A stretch of 64,000 nucleotides of DNA, from NCBI GenBank assembly GCA_023079485.1, contig CM041107.1, forward strand, positions 5,476,657-5,540,656. The letters are read 5' to 3'. The notes under the pieces were generated by a model that saw nothing but the letters and a program-made list of their open reading frames with translations, was not told the DNA's origin and searched no databases. This DNA comes from Archilochus colubris (Eukaryota > Chordata > Aves > Apodiformes > Trochilidae). Numbering within the stretch: position 1 is the first letter of the stretch; each line of letters begins with the position of its first letter. The position numbers and the translations under genes are program-made. Below, in pieces: positions 22,234 to 34,300 of this stretch.

Positions 22234-22341
22234 ATCCAGCTTCTGAAACTACTTAAAAAGCTCTTGATCAAAGATGTACAGTGGTGCTGACAGAACACAG
22301 AAGAGTTTTCGCTGGGGAAAGCCATCATTAATTATCAGACT
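22234..22341 (+). other. Weak exon candidate (108 bases)
   Basis: The acceptor-like TTTTATTTTACAG ends at 22233, and the consensus donor GTAAGT starts at 22342. All three forward frames contain a stop, so an internal coding exon is excluded; it could only be a terminal or non-coding exon. It lies 1.9 kb downstream of the candidate at 20201-20288 on the same strand. No function can be given. Confidence 0.15.
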
Positions 22342-22662
22342 GTAAGTAGCATTGATAGTCCAAGCATTTGATTTTGATTTAATGTCTAAATAAGCTCCCT
22401 TACAATGGCAAAGTGCTTCTTGTTTAATTGAAAAGCACTAAGTTTTCTATCTCCCCTTCTTCTTTTTCATCCTGGCCATGATCCAGGTGTAGAAATAGAA
22501 AGATACATTAACAGAATGCAAAAAGTCAATGAGAAAAAGCATCAGAGCCACAGGAGCCTGCTGAGCCTTCTGCCAACACCACAGCTGAGTTGTCTGGACC
22601 ATCTTGTCTCTTCAAGGATGCTCCTGCCCTTCAGCTTTCCTGCCATCCCCCCTGCTGCCTGT

Positions 22663-22688
22663 CCATCCATCCATCCATCCATCCATCC
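22663..22688. repeat. (CCAT)n microsatellite
   Basis: Six and a half perfect CCAT units. A tetranucleotide array of this length is likely to vary between individuals. Confidence 0.95.
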
Positions 22689-23066
22689 CCTCCTTTTTTC
22701 CATACCTCCCCTTACATCACACTTTTGGAAATCCTATCACCCTGATGGGTTCCTCCCCTCCTCCCCCTTCATCCTGAAAAACCTCTTCACTCAAAGACAA
22801 CCAAGTTGCTGGATAACCAAACAGAGATGTTGCCTTACCAGGAGCAGAGGGGATTTGGGTGACCCTGCCCTGACCAGCACCCCAGCTCTGCACCCCATGG
22901 CTCTGCAGCCTGACCACCAGATAGTTTTTTAGTATTTTTAGTGCTGCCAGACACTCCAGACCTGCCAAGGTCACCGTGTGACAAAAGCAATGCTGAGCCA
23001 GCCTGGCAGGCTCTACCAACCCCACCACTTCCCAGAAATTGGTGTCAGGAGGCTCAGCCACTTGCA

Positions 23067-23094
23067 GGGACAGGGATGGGGATGGGGATGGGGT
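23067..23094 (+). repeat. (GGGGAT)n with G-quadruplex motif
   Basis: GGG-AC-A-GGG-AT-GGGG-AT-GGGG-AT-GGGG: five G-tracts separated by 2-3 bases, which satisfies the G3+N1-7 rule for an intramolecular quadruplex. It is also a short hexanucleotide repeat. Confidence 0.88.
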
Positions 23095-23574
23095 GGCAGC
23101 CCAACACCTCTGCCCTCTGTTTTACCCCTGGGGGTGTCAGCTCCCTGCAAGTGCTGCCCCAAGAAGCTCCTGAATGGTTTGGGCTGAGCAGGTCTGGAAT
23201 CTGTAGGGATGCTGGAGCAATAACTGGTGTCTCCAGTTGGGACCCAGTAGTCACTTCAGGGACAGGGAGATGAAAACCAAACCAAGGTGCAGCAGGTGGA
23301 GGAAATGAAAAGCTGGGCTTGGTTTTCCAGAGGAAAGGAATGGGGTTGTCAGAAGTGGGAAAGAAAACTATTTCCTCCTTCTTTTTCCAGCAGCTCACAT
23401 GGTTAAAATAGGGACAAAGGAGAGGAGAGGATGTGATGTCCTCTGCCAGGATGGCAGCACCACTGCTCCAGCCCCAGGCTAGGCTGGTTTATACATCACG
23501 TTTGTTGTAGTCAACTATTTCTCTGATTATGTCCCCTCATGGACAAATCTCCTGCTGAACTCAGCCTCTTGAGG

Positions 23575-23788
23575 CAGAATCACAGAATTATAGAAATATT
23601 TGGGTTGGGAATGAGCTTTAGGATCATCCAGCCCAACCATCACCTCTGCACTGCCCAGGCCACCCCATGTCCCTCAGCACCACATCTCCAGGGCTTTGAA
23701 AAACCCCTCCAGGGATGGGGATTCCCCTCCTGCCCTGGGCCAGGCCCTGACAAACCTCTCCATGATGAATTTTTTCCCTAATATAAAT
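23575..23788 (-). mobile_element. CR1 LINE fragment, minus orientation
   Basis: Begins with 'CAGAATCACAGAATTATAG' (decayed terminal repeat), then 'TTTGGGTTGGGAATGAGCTT', 'ATCATCCAGCCCAACCATCA', 'CACATCTCCAGGGCTTTGAA' and 'CCCTGGGCCAGGCCCTGACA'. It is 5' truncated in the region of 'TTTTTTCCCTAATATAAAT'. Its 'CACATCTCCAGGGCTTTGAA' block matches the copies at 4622 and, reversed, 13040, which places it in the same subtype. Non-coding relic. Confidence 0.94.
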
Positions 23789-26700
23789 AAGCTAAAAACC
23801 TGTCTGCAACTTCAGAGCCAGCCCTGGTGATGCTGGGAAGCTCAGGGTGGGAGTTACATCCCCCTTGGGGTGCAGACACTGCAAAAAGCAGCTCCAAATG
23901 GAGGTGACAGTTCCATGGGAAGCAGTGAGCTGCCACGACAGCTCTTCTGCACTGCCCAAACAGCTCCCTCAGAAATGATTTTCCACTTCAGGTGCCTTCT
24001 ACAAGTGTTAATGAGCTAAGCCTTAGGATAGCTCTGGGAAGCAAGGATGCTGTGCAGAGGGAGAAGGTGAGGCCAAGGCTTCTCTGAGCTCCCAGGATGT
24101 AAGGAAGGTAAACTGAGGCAGGGATTCATCAAGTGAAGATCTCAAAGCCTGAAGTGAGTGTCAGAGCATGAAAGCTGAAACCCAGCAGCACAAAGCACAG
24201 TTCCATCCCACTGCAGACTGATGGCTTTGCTAAATGACTTGAAACCTAATGACATGTGACATGCAATATCAGGCTGCTCAGCACTGCAGGACTGACAGTG
24301 ATAACCATCAGTTACTTATCAAAAACAACCTCAGAAGGACCCAATCCATGGACCCTGAGCAAACATGGCTTTGGATGGAAGGACTGCAGGAGCAGAGGGG
24401 CTCTGCAAACCTTGTCAGCATGTAAAAGTTGGGTGGGTTTCTTGGGAAGAGATAATAGTACCAGTAAGTCTAGACTGAACAAAAACCAAGACTTAGTGAA
24501 AAAGTTATCGTTTCAAGCTGAAACTAGAGGTTTTTATCTCAGCTTTCATCTTTCTCTCAGTGAATGACTGTGGACACCTGGCACACAGCCAACTTGGAGA
24601 CTTCTGCACTCCACAGAAAGCACTTTGCTTAATAGAAGTGTTAATTTGCCTTGTTAACCAACAAACCCTGAGCTTTGATAAGGACTTCCCAACCCCTTCC
24701 TCTAAAGCCATCCGGGTGGCAAAGTGGAAATTCTCAGACCAAGACTTAAAAGTGCAGCCCAAAGGCTCTGCAGGGATAAAGAACTGGGAAGAGCAGCTGA
24801 GCAGACACCATCCTGGGACATCCTGCCCCTAAAGCAGTGAGGATACAAGTGGCTCTGTCCAAACACAGCAGGGATGTTCAGATGGACCTGGAGGAGCCAG
24901 GAATGGAAGAACCTTTCTGACAGCCAAAAGTCACACAGGGACTTGCAGGCAGACCCAAGACCTGAAGGGCAGAGCCTGGGGCTCCCCCTGCTCCCCTCCA
25001 TGGGATGTGTGGGCTCTGCCAAGGAGCTGAGCCCTGCAGGGATGCTGAGGAGCTGCTGACAACATTCTGAAAAGCAGCTTTGGAAGCCTGAACTGCTGCT
25101 GCTGCCTTCTGCAATCCTGCTTGCTCATCTCTCCATCCCTGGGTATTTATTGATTGGGGAGGGGAGCTGTAACCATCTGCCAGAAAACCCTTTTTCTCCT
25201 AGCAATAGGAACCAGACATCCATCACAACAGCACCACATCTCCTGTAACAACAGGAGCATCACCAAGCTGGACACTAGTGATGGTTCCCCCATCAAGTGG
25301 CTGGGACAGAGCCAGAGAAGCAGCAGCAAACCTGGGGAGGAGGACCCCGGGGTGCCACCCTGACCCTGGGTACCTGACACATCCCTCTGCACAAGAAAAT
25401 GAATAAAGAGGGGGGAAACATGGAAAAAAAAAAGGAGCTGGGAGACAGACAGCAAAGAACAGCAGAACTAGGGGCTGGTGTTTCATCTCCCTTACTCTAG
25501 GTAGGTATTGGTTAATTAAAGCTATTAAAGCAAGACCTAATTAACAAGGGAAGTGGCAGAAAGCAGGATGAGACCTTCCTGTTCTGACACTGACACGTGG
25601 GAGATGGTGTTGGTGCTGGATGCAGATGAGATGGTAATGAGTGTCATGCTCATCTTCTCCCCCATCTTTTGGAGTGCTGGGGAGAGAGGAAGTTTGCAAA
25701 GCTTCCCTCCCCTTCTTGGAGTCATCTTCCCACTGCAAGGGCAGGATTTGTTGGGAGAAAGCAAAAACCTGTTTGACTGATTGGTTTCGAGGCTCTTGGT
25801 AATGCTGCTTGATGTAAAACAGGATATAAGACTCCCTTAAACTTTTTTTTACCTTTTTCTTTGGAAAATTGGAAGGGAAAAAAGTAATTGCAGACCCAAG
25901 GGAAAGTTTTACTTCTACCTCGAGCGTTTTCAAAAGTGCTCATACAAATACTGATAAATTCTAAGCAAGGCTGCTCCAAACTGCGAAATGTGGAAGTTCC
26001 ATTCTAGCACTTTCCAAGGGGACACATCCAACTCTTCCTGAGCACAGCCAGCAAGTGCAAGCCACTCAGTAGAAGAGGGTTTTGTTTCCTAAAGATTTCC
26101 TTCAAGGCACTGTGTTTTACACTGAGAAAAAAAAAAGTTTTACTCCACCAGATCATCCCAGAACCATCTCACACACCCAGCTCCTGCCCATGTGCCTGTG
26201 GAACAGGACTCTGCCTCTTCCACCACATGTCAGGAGCTGGGTCTGATCCCACTGGAGATGGAAATCAAATTTCCCTTTCCCAGCCACACTCTGGAAGCTG
26301 CCACCAAGCCCAGAGGGACAGGAGGCAATTTTGTGCTCAGCTGTGACGGGGAGGACTTCAGCAGAGAGAGGCAAGGAAGCAGCTTTTCTGGGGCATCCTC
26401 CTTCGTGTCATGTAAAACACAGTGTCATTGTTTTCATTTAATAAAGTGGAACAAACATGAGATGCTTAAACATTGATTAAAGGCTTTGATCTCTGAAAGC
26501 ATGATTAGTGTCCTTCTGTCGAGGAAAGGCACTGGGAGCAACGCATGTGCTGATTCTGCATGATCCTCCAGGAATTCCCTGACAGATATTGTGTTTACTG
26601 CAACCACACCACAAACCTTTTGTTCTTTTTTTTTTTTTTTTGGTTTGGTTTGGTTTTTTTTGTTTTTTTTTGTTTTTTTTTTTTTGCTTTGTTTTTGTTT

Positions 26701-27242
26701 TTTTATCTCCCCTCCTGACCTCTTCTTCACCCAGCATTTTTGTGCCCCAACCCTGTGCAGGTGGGAGGGGAGGAGGTGACACCCAGAGCTGGGGGATGCA
26801 GAGAGCTGAGCTCCACACCAGGTAACAGCCCAGGGCCTGCAAGAGCTCCTCTGTAGCCTCCGAAAAACTTGGACTCTCTTGTGGCTCTGGGAGGGAAGAG
26901 GAGAGCTGGCAGAAAGCACCCAGCTTAAGGTCTGGGCTTTCTTCCTGACTGGGATGGAAAGCCAGCAGCTCGTGCCTCAGTTTCCCCCTCCTGCACAGCA
27001 AACACTGAGCTGCTCTGGGATGCAGGAAGCAGCTGAATCAGGGCAGAGGCAGCAGAGTCATCCCAGGAGGATCAGGCAGGAGGTGCACACCAAACACCCC
27101 TTGCCCCTGAATCTGTAACCTCAGGCAAATGCTGGGGCAGGAAAACCAAAGGTGGTTACACAGAACGACACAGGTAACACCAGCACTTGCCTTGCTTACC
27201 TTAGGACTAACACCAGACAGCCCTGCAACTACTCTCTGGAGG
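23789..27242. other. Long non-coding stretch
   Basis: About 3.5 kb without a recognised gene or transposon apart from a long T-rich tract (26625-26704). The 161- and 174-codon minus-strand frames around 26434-27001 are translations through that tract and consist largely of lysine, asparagine and glutamine, so they are artefacts. No splice-bounded or domain-bearing frame is recognised. Confidence 0.45.
26625..26704. repeat. 80-base T-rich low-complexity tract
   Basis: T-runs of up to 18 are interrupted by GG or single G and C, with a short (GGTTT)n section at 26641-26655. It is the longest homopolymer-like region in the window. It may be the minus-strand tail of an old retroposed copy, but no body is recognisable next to it. 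Confidence 0.92.
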
Positions 27243-27500
27243 ATCAGCAAGGTTGGAAATGCCCTCTAAAATTACCAAGTCCAACCACCAACCCAACACC
27301 ACCAACCCAACACCACCAACCCAACACCACCACATCCTCAAGTGACACATCCAGACTCTTTTTTTTTTTTGGTGACTCCACCACAACCCTGGGCAGCCTC
27401 TTCCACTGCCTGAGCCCTCCTTCAGCAAAAAAACTGTTCCTCACATCCAACCTGAACCTCCTCATGTACACCCTGAAGCACTCTCTTGCTCCCAGTTCCC
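27243..27500 (-). mobile_element. CR1 LINE fragment with minisatellite, minus orientation
   Basis: Decayed 3' end 'ATCAGCAAGGTTGGAAATGC', then 'ATTACCAAGTCCAACCACCA', a 14-base tandem array, 'CACATCCTCAAGTGACACAT', a T13 expansion (about 27358-27370), 'CCTGGGCAGCCTCTTCCACT' and 'CATCCAACCTGAACCTCCTC'. It shares the CCACATCCTCAAGTG block with the copy at 29722, which identifies a common subtype. The array and the T-run are both secondary changes within this copy. Confidence 0.92.
27290..27331. repeat. 14-base minisatellite, three perfect copies, inside CR1
   Basis: AACCCAACACCACC occurs three times head to tail with no mismatch. It arose from the CR1 block that in the sister copy at 29722 reads 'CCACCCCACCAGCACCATCC'. 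Confidence 0.93.
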
Positions 27501-29721
27501 AGTTTGTCCCTGTCCCTGTTCAGGGTTCAGGTGGTTTGCAACCTGCCCACCAGCTGCACCTCCAGCTCCTGCCAGAACCAGGGATTACCTGAAACACTCC
27601 ATGAAATGGGAAACCAAGACAACCCCAGACGGTGGCAAACAGCCCCAGCAATTCCCTTTTGATTTATTTTTGGGAAAGAGGGTGAAGCTTTGATACATAT
27701 CAGAGCTGACAAGTAACCAGAAGCATAAACCTACTTCATCCAGAGCCCAAATCATAGGATTTCCAGGCTCCATCCCAGTTATAGCTTTGGGTTTCTGGGC
27801 TTTGAGGGCATTTTCAGCCAGTTTGAACATTTGCATTTGGGATCAAACAGCTTCATTTCCCTTTCCTAAATAAAAAAAATGAGCTGGAGAAAACATGTAC
27901 AGAAAACTGTCCTTACACATCTGACATGAGATAAAAACTAAATGAATTCCAGGATTTATATCACTGCAGAAAGCTCTCTGTTGCACAGCGAACATCTGGG
28001 GTTATTGTTCCACATCACATAATAAAAATATATTCCACTATTAATTTCCTATGAACGTTTTAAGAGTCCTTTAGCAGAATGCAAACCCTCCCTATAGCCT
28101 CTGGTGAACATCAGAGTTTTGTTGACACCTCTGAAAAAAAACGGGGGAAAATTAAACAAAAAACAAACAAAAAAAAGGTTTTGAATGTTTTGGGAAATAG
28201 AAAAATCAAAAGGCTGAAGCTTTGAGTTCAATAAAATACTTCACTGATGTGGAGCAGTAAATAAATAAATAGGTCCCTCTCACCCCTCCGCAGCTTTGCT
28301 CTGGTTTAATGTGCAGGCAAAGAGTTTCAAACCCAGGGATTAATTCAAATTTCAGGAGTGATCCCTGCTGTTTGGCAACCCTTGCCATGGAGCAGCTCAG
28401 CTGGGGCTGGGGGAGGAATTCACCTTTCTTTGAGTCTTTTGCTGCTCTTAAGAGAATAATGAGCAAATTTTGCCCTGCCTGCCTCACACACAGGCTCTGG
28501 CTCTCTCTCCACCCTGAGTAGCTAATGGTAAGAAGATTTAATAGTGTGATATCACTTTAATGTGAAAAGCATAAATAAAGCTCCTGTAACTCAGTCACTA
28601 GGTCCGTACTGCACCTATTAACCATTCCTCTGCATCTGAGGCTCTGCACAGGGACAGGGAAAGTCCTAAGGTTTCTCCATACAATAAATTAAAATCTTGT
28701 TTAGGAAGGAGGGGGAAAAAGGGGGAAAGAGAGAATACCAGGTTTGAAACTCTGGCTCCAGACCTGCACATCCCATGGGTATTGAGTGCCTGGTGATGCT
28801 GCTCATCAAACCACCAGCTGTCTGCTGGTTTATTCTAGGAAAACAGAAATCAAAGGTCCTGACTATTCCCACTGTCTGTGGCAACCCTTGGGATCTCAGA
28901 CACCAAAGCCTGGGTGATGCTGTAGATCAGCTTTGGTGCTGGGTACAGGAGTGATCTGAGTGCAGCAGCAAATAGTGAATTACAGTAAAGGCTGTGAAGA
29001 TTAATAAACAATTAGGACCCCTGAGGCTGGACACAGCTGATTTCCAGCACCAGGAAAAAGGGAGATGAGAAAAAAAAAAAAAAAAAGGATTCTAAGTGTA
29101 CAGCCAACAAAATTAAACCAAGAATTAATTTCATCCATTATAACTGATTGTTGTGAATTAAAACTAGAGGAAAATAATTGGTAGCATGTAGCTTTAGTGT
29201 TTGATACAGATTAGGGAAATGAGATTTTTTTATTAGGAACACTAAACTCATCTGCCATGCTCTTGTGTCTTCAGCAATCTGCATTTTCCCTGATTACAGC
29301 GTGCAGCCTGCTGTCACTGGGGAGTTGGAGACCACCAGCATTTGCTTCATTAAAACCTAAATCCTCAGCCATCCCAGCACCCCAGGTAACTGAGCTGGGT
29401 TCGGAACCAGCTCCCCAGGGACCAGAGGGGGATTTTCTGCAGAGCAGCAGCATCAATTCACTCAGCTCCTTCCAAACTGGGGCCAACAGGATACCTGCTC
29501 CATCCATGGATCTTCAGCATCTCCAGGGACTGTCCAACATCCAGGAAAGCAGTTTCCTATTGTCTGGAGAGGAAGGAAAGTCTCTTTGAGTGGTATTTGC
29601 TGCTGTGGGGAGTGCTGGCAAGCTGGGACACTGACATTGCTCTGCTCACCACCACACTGCAGCCCCAGAAAGATCTTGGCTAGGGAGTGAAGCCTGCATG
29701 GAACAAGAAGATTTCTGTGCT
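27501..29721. other. Non-coding stretch, unique sequence
   Basis: About 2.2 kb without a recognised gene. There is an A17 run at 29070-29086. AT-rich unique blocks lie around 27960-28060 and 28520-28620. Frames of up to 110 codons (29257-29589, plus) have no recognised domain. Confidence 0.45.
29070..29086. repeat. Poly-A run (A17)
   Basis: A17 mononucleotide run in unique sequence. Confidence 0.9.
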
Positions 29722-30220
29722 GAATCACTGAGTCTGTAAGGTTGGAAAGGACCTCCAAGATCACCAGGTCCAGTCACCACCCCACCAGCACCATCCCAAT
29801 GAAACCACATCCTCAAGTGCTGTGTCCATTCTGAGATCCCTCCAGGGTTGGGGACACCACCTCTGCCCTGGGCAGCCTCTTCCAATGATTGACCACTCTG
29901 GCAGTAAAGGAATTGTTCCTAATATCCAAGCTGAACCTCCCCTAGGACAACCTGAAGCTAATTCTTCCCATCCTATCACCAGTTACATGGGAGAGGAAAC
30001 AACTCCCACCCCATCCAACCTCCTCTCAGGGGGTTGTAGAGAGCCAAAAGGTCTCCCCTCAGCCTCCTCTTCTCCAGGATCAACACCCCCAGGACCCTCA
30101 GACTTCTGCTCCAGACCCTTCCCCAGCTCCATTCCCCTTCCCTGGACATGCTCCATCACTTCCATGTCCTCCTGGTCCTGGGGAGCCCAGGACTGACACA
30201 GAATTTGAGGTGTGTGAGCA
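29722..30220 (-). mobile_element. CR1 LINE fragment, about 500 bases, minus orientation
   Basis: Decayed terminal repeat 'GAATCACTGAGTCTGTAAGG', then 'TTGGAAAGGACCTCCAAGAT', 'CCACATCCTCAAGTGCTGTG', 'CCTGGGCAGCCTCTTCCAAT', 'ATTGTTCCTAATATCCAAGC', 'CAACCTCCTCTCAGGGGGTT', 'AGGTCTCCCCTCAGCCTCCT' and 'CTTCTCCAGGATCAACACCC', reaching 'GGGGAGCCCAGGACTGACAC'. It is the longest minus-strand CR1 relic here and extends into the 3' part of the former reverse transcriptase ORF, but that frame is broken. The overlapping 122- to 124-codon frames are not genes. Confidence 0.94.
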
Positions 30221-30486
30221 GTACCCAGCACAAGGAAACCCATCCAGCTGGGTACTTGGGCAGCTGATCCAGCTTCCCTTTCCCAAAACCCTTTGGGTCC
30301 AGTTCCTCCCTGGTTAAAGCAGCTCAGGGTGGTGCTCAGGGTCCCCATCACCTTCCTGGGGCTGCTGCTTCACCTCCTCTGCTCCTTCCTAGCTCAGCAG
30401 TGGCTGTCAAGAAGTCAGGACTGGTCCCATGGGAGTTGTTGCTACCACTTGAAAAATCAGAGCTTGGCAGGAGAACTCCTGGGCCC

Positions 30487-30504
30487 TTTTTTTTTTTTTT
30501 TTTT
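30487..30504. repeat. Poly-T run (T18)
   Basis: T18 mononucleotide run in unique sequence. Confidence 0.9.
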
Positions 30505-31290
30505 CCTCTGGGCTTTTATTTACTTCTTTCCCATTTCACAGGTGTTTACAATAATCAGGGAATGAACTTGTCACCCTATTAGGGAAAGAAGTTGGAGTCT
30601 TAGGGGTTAAACTTCCTTCTTCTCCTCTAGCTGAAGACACTGTCTCACAAGGTGAAAAGCATTAACAAGACCCAGCTTTGTGCAGTAACAGATTTCAGAG
30701 AGTGGCAGGAAATTAAGTTATATGTGAGCTGTTCTGTTTTTCTGAGAGGTTATTTTTATGCATTTATTTAATTAATTCCTTTCGCTTATATAAGGGTAAT
30801 AAGATTTTTTTTTTTATGTCTGCAGCACTCCTTTGCTCAAGAAACTCAAAAACAGATTTTGGCAGAAGCAGAAATCAACCTCCCAGCTGCCCCTGTGCCA
30901 AAGGCAGAACCGAGTGGTACTTTCCCCAAGACCCCAGGGGCCACTGCCACCAATTGAAACCTCAGGGAGGACTGCAGAGAGCAAAATTAAGATTATTCTT
31001 GTCAGAAATGTGCTGTGGCATTGAACTTCACACCTTGGTTTCTTGTTTTTTACTGCAGGGGCTGCTCTGGGATGCTGAGTGAGGCCGAGAGTTTGAGTCC
31101 CTTCCGAGAGCTGCAGCATTTTTGGGAAAAAGGCAAAATCCTTCTTTTCCTGCCAGGGCTGTCACTGGTGGGGAGCTGATGGAGAGGGAGGACTGCCACC
31201 TACTGCATCAGCAGCACAGGGCTGCAGATCTGTGCCAACCAAAATAGAAACTTCTTGTTTTGTAGTTGGAAATATAAAGGAAAGTGAAGG

Positions 31291-31340
31291 GGGGAAAAAA
31301 AAGTGGGGGGGGAGGTGGGAAGGAGGGAGGGAGGAGGAAG
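31291..31340 (+). repeat. Purine-rich tract with G-quadruplex motif
   Basis: G6-A8-GT-G8-AGGTGGGAAGGAGGGAGGG followed by GGA units. From 31305 onward there are at least four GGG tracts with short loops, compatible with a quadruplex. Low-complexity DNA of no known function. Confidence 0.85.
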
Positions 31341-34300
31341 GAGCAACCTAAAAAAAGGAATTTGCTGAATGGTTTTTTGTGCCAGCATCGTGTTTATAAA
31401 TAGGAGAAGTGACACTGCTTGTTGTGAGATGAATTTCTGAATATTTCTGATCAGCAGAGCATGAGCTGCAAATAACAATAAATGGGGGGAAATGTACATA
31501 AATAAAAGGCATTAAAAACCCTTTCTGTGTGGGATCAGCGTCACATCTTGAAGCTTACATCAAAGGGACTCAATTAGCAGACACATTTTCTAATTACATG
31601 TTCTAATTTACAACAAATCTGGGTTTCTAATGGAGCCTTGATTATTGGTCCAGATGGTAAGGATTGGACCTGATATTCTGCAGCAGGCAGAAACACACTG
31701 CAAGTGCCAAGAGGAGCACTTGATGCTCAAGAACCAGCTCCATCTCCTCCTTTGCCCAGACACAGTCATTCTCCCACTTCCCTAAGAAGTTCCCCAAACA
31801 TCTCTGAGTCACCAACTGGTGCAAAACAAATGCAGGTAAGAATGAAACAGCAACTACACCACCTCCCCAGCCAGGCAGTCCATTGATTATTAGCAATTTT
31901 CCCTTTCTAGCCTTCATCTGAACATCCAGGGAGGGGGAACACCACTTTTGAGGCCCCAGGCAGTCACCCAGGCGTTATTTTTAATTACAGCAAACGTTCC
32001 CTGCAAACTTCCTGTGGGTATTACTTGGAGTTTTCAGTATTAATCACTCCAAATGAAAGGAACACAGAGCTGCAGGGTTTATTTCCTAGCTGCCTGCCAG
32101 GACACAGCTTCCAGGGGAGCCAAGAGCCATTCCCAGAGGAACATGACTGGGGAGCACCTCTGAATCTCCAGAACCAGGGATGGAGCAGGGAAACAGATGG
32201 TAACCCACAAGCCTTGCTTTTTTTTTGCTTTTTTTTCCCCACTTCATGCCACCCATCTCCCTCCAGGGTGGCAGCAGCTCTGACAAGGGCCTGGCTGTCC
32301 CTGCTGCCCATGGTGGGGACACGAAGGGGAAGCCTCCAGCTTTCCAGTGGAGCTGCTAAAAGCAGGGATAAAGAATTCCTGGATGAAGATCCTGTTTCTC
32401 TTCCTCTTAGCAATACAAACACCCCTTGGATTCAATTGCTGTGCCATCTGCACATGATCAGGGCTCTCCTCTGGATCCTTCCAATCCTACCCTGAAGAAC
32501 TTTCAGTCTAAACAAACGTGACAAAAGTGCTGGAGCAAGAGGGAGCTGGGGCCTGGAAAGAGCAGAGCCAACCTGGCTGAACAACAGCAAGAAAAAAAGT
32601 TTCCATCTTGATGCAAAGAAAATAAAATCTTTCCTTCTAGGACTCCCCCCCCCTTTTCTTCTTTAAGATGCTATGATAGTACTAACTGAGCCCTGCTTCA
32701 TTCTTCATGGCTGGATAGCTCTCTGCTATCTTGGATCTAACTCCTGAATCCCATTAGCTTTTAAACCTGCTAAATCAAAAATTCATCTCACAGCTCAGCA
32801 TCCCTGGCACAGCATCAGAGCTTCCAGACCCATTGCAGGTCTCTGTTCTCCGAGCTGCCCCATGCTCCAGCTGCCCTTGGCTGGCAGCCAGGACTCAGCC
32901 CCTCAGACTTCCCAGGGGTCTTCCCGAAATTTTACAGCTCTGTGTGTTTAATTTGTTATTGAAATAACTCTACAGAGCTGTGACAAACCCCCCAGGGGTC
33001 AGACTGCATTGAGAGCTACGATTTTACTTACAGATGAGTCGAGGCAAAAGTAAAAAACCTCTGCAAGAGCCCAGCTCTCATGTCCTAACCACTCCAAGAG
33101 CACTTTTGGCTTTTGTTACTTTAACAGGGTCCCAAAAAGCACAGAAATCCGGGATAAACTTGAACAGAATTGAACTGGAAGTGACAACTACCTGAGCAGA
33201 TCTTATTGCTGTTGCATCCCATTCCCTGGTACTGCTGCAATCCTGTGCAGAAAGAGCCAGCTCACTCTAAAGGAAGATGTTTTCTACTTTTGCCTTGAAA
33301 AGAGCTCCAAGGGAAATTTCTCTTCAGCATCAGACCCGGTTGGACTAAATTAATCCTACTAAAAAAAAATAATGTCAGTGCAAGATGGATTTTAAATTTC
33401 AGCAGCTAGTCTAACAGGGTCAGCATGACTCCCACCCTCTCATCTTTCCTTCCCAAGACATCACTGAGGTGGGAGGCTCGGGCTGTGCTTGTTTCCTTCC
33501 ACAGTCTATAAAGGGCTTAGGTTGGATACTTAACTGCTGGAAGGCTTCAGTTAAGTAGGATGAAGTGCCTGCTGCATAAAGCTTCAGAAAATAAAGGTCA
33601 GGCAAAAAGAACCTGCAAATGTTGTTGAGCATCCTGATTTTGAAGCAAATCCCAGGACTTCCTGGGACCTCAGTGTAACTTTTGCAAGCTGGGTGACATT
33701 TTTATGTCTTTGCCAGCAAGGTATTTCCCTTGACCTGACAATTGGTCCCTCTTCTCCCATAAGCTGGAATCTGAGCTCTGCTCAGCCAGGCAGGACCACA
33801 GCTAGCACTGAGACTTCTGCCTCTTTGGAAAGGAGGAAATTATTGAATGACCACTAACTGGAAATACTACAAGCCCACAGTGGATTAAAGAAGATTAATG
33901 GAGAAAGAAGAGATCAGATATTCACTTGCATTAATGCAGTGGATGAGGTCTCTAAGTAGCTGGATTGCCCACTCTTAGACATGGTGTAGTAGCTTTTAGA
34001 GGAGATTTTTATTTATTTATTTCATGGATAATGATTACTATTTAAAGACAAAAGACTCCAAAGAAAAGTCATATTAGCCCAGGCTAAGAGAAGCCAATTA
34101 GATAGATACCTAACCCACTCCAGGTTGTCCTGGTGTGACTGGGATCAGTTTGATGCCTCTTCCCTTGGCAGGGGATTTCAGAGAGCACAAAGCTCTGGAT
34201 GTGCCCCAAGGTCTCTCTGCGTTTCTTTTCCCAGTAAAAGCTGTGACAAACCCAAGTGGGCACAGTGGGAGCACCCAGGTAGGGCAGCTGGGCATGCCAG

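Larger units (their letters stand above)
21018..23574. other. Non-coding stretch with minisatellite and G-rich motifs
   Basis: About 2.6 kb with no recognised gene. It contains a purine-rich 17-base tandem repeat (21242-21320), a (CCAT)n microsatellite (22663-22688) and a G-quadruplex motif (23067-23094). The part from 22130 to 22440 is AT-rich unique sequence, with an exon-like segment at 22234-22341. Frames up to 138 codons are without recognised domains. Confidence 0.45.

Noticed and set aside
22658..22690. (CCAT)n as a CRISPR-like or telomere-like array
   Set aside because: Plain tetranucleotide microsatellite; no spacers, and the unit is not TTAGGG.
26434..27001. 161- and 174-codon minus-strand frames with lysine-rich segments
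   Set aside because: The lysine-rich parts are translations of the T-rich tract at 26625-26704; no domain elsewhere.
29394..29412. GGTTCGGAACC, resembling a tRNA B-box
   Set aside because: No A-box or cloverleaf could be drawn around it; it is just a short palindrome.
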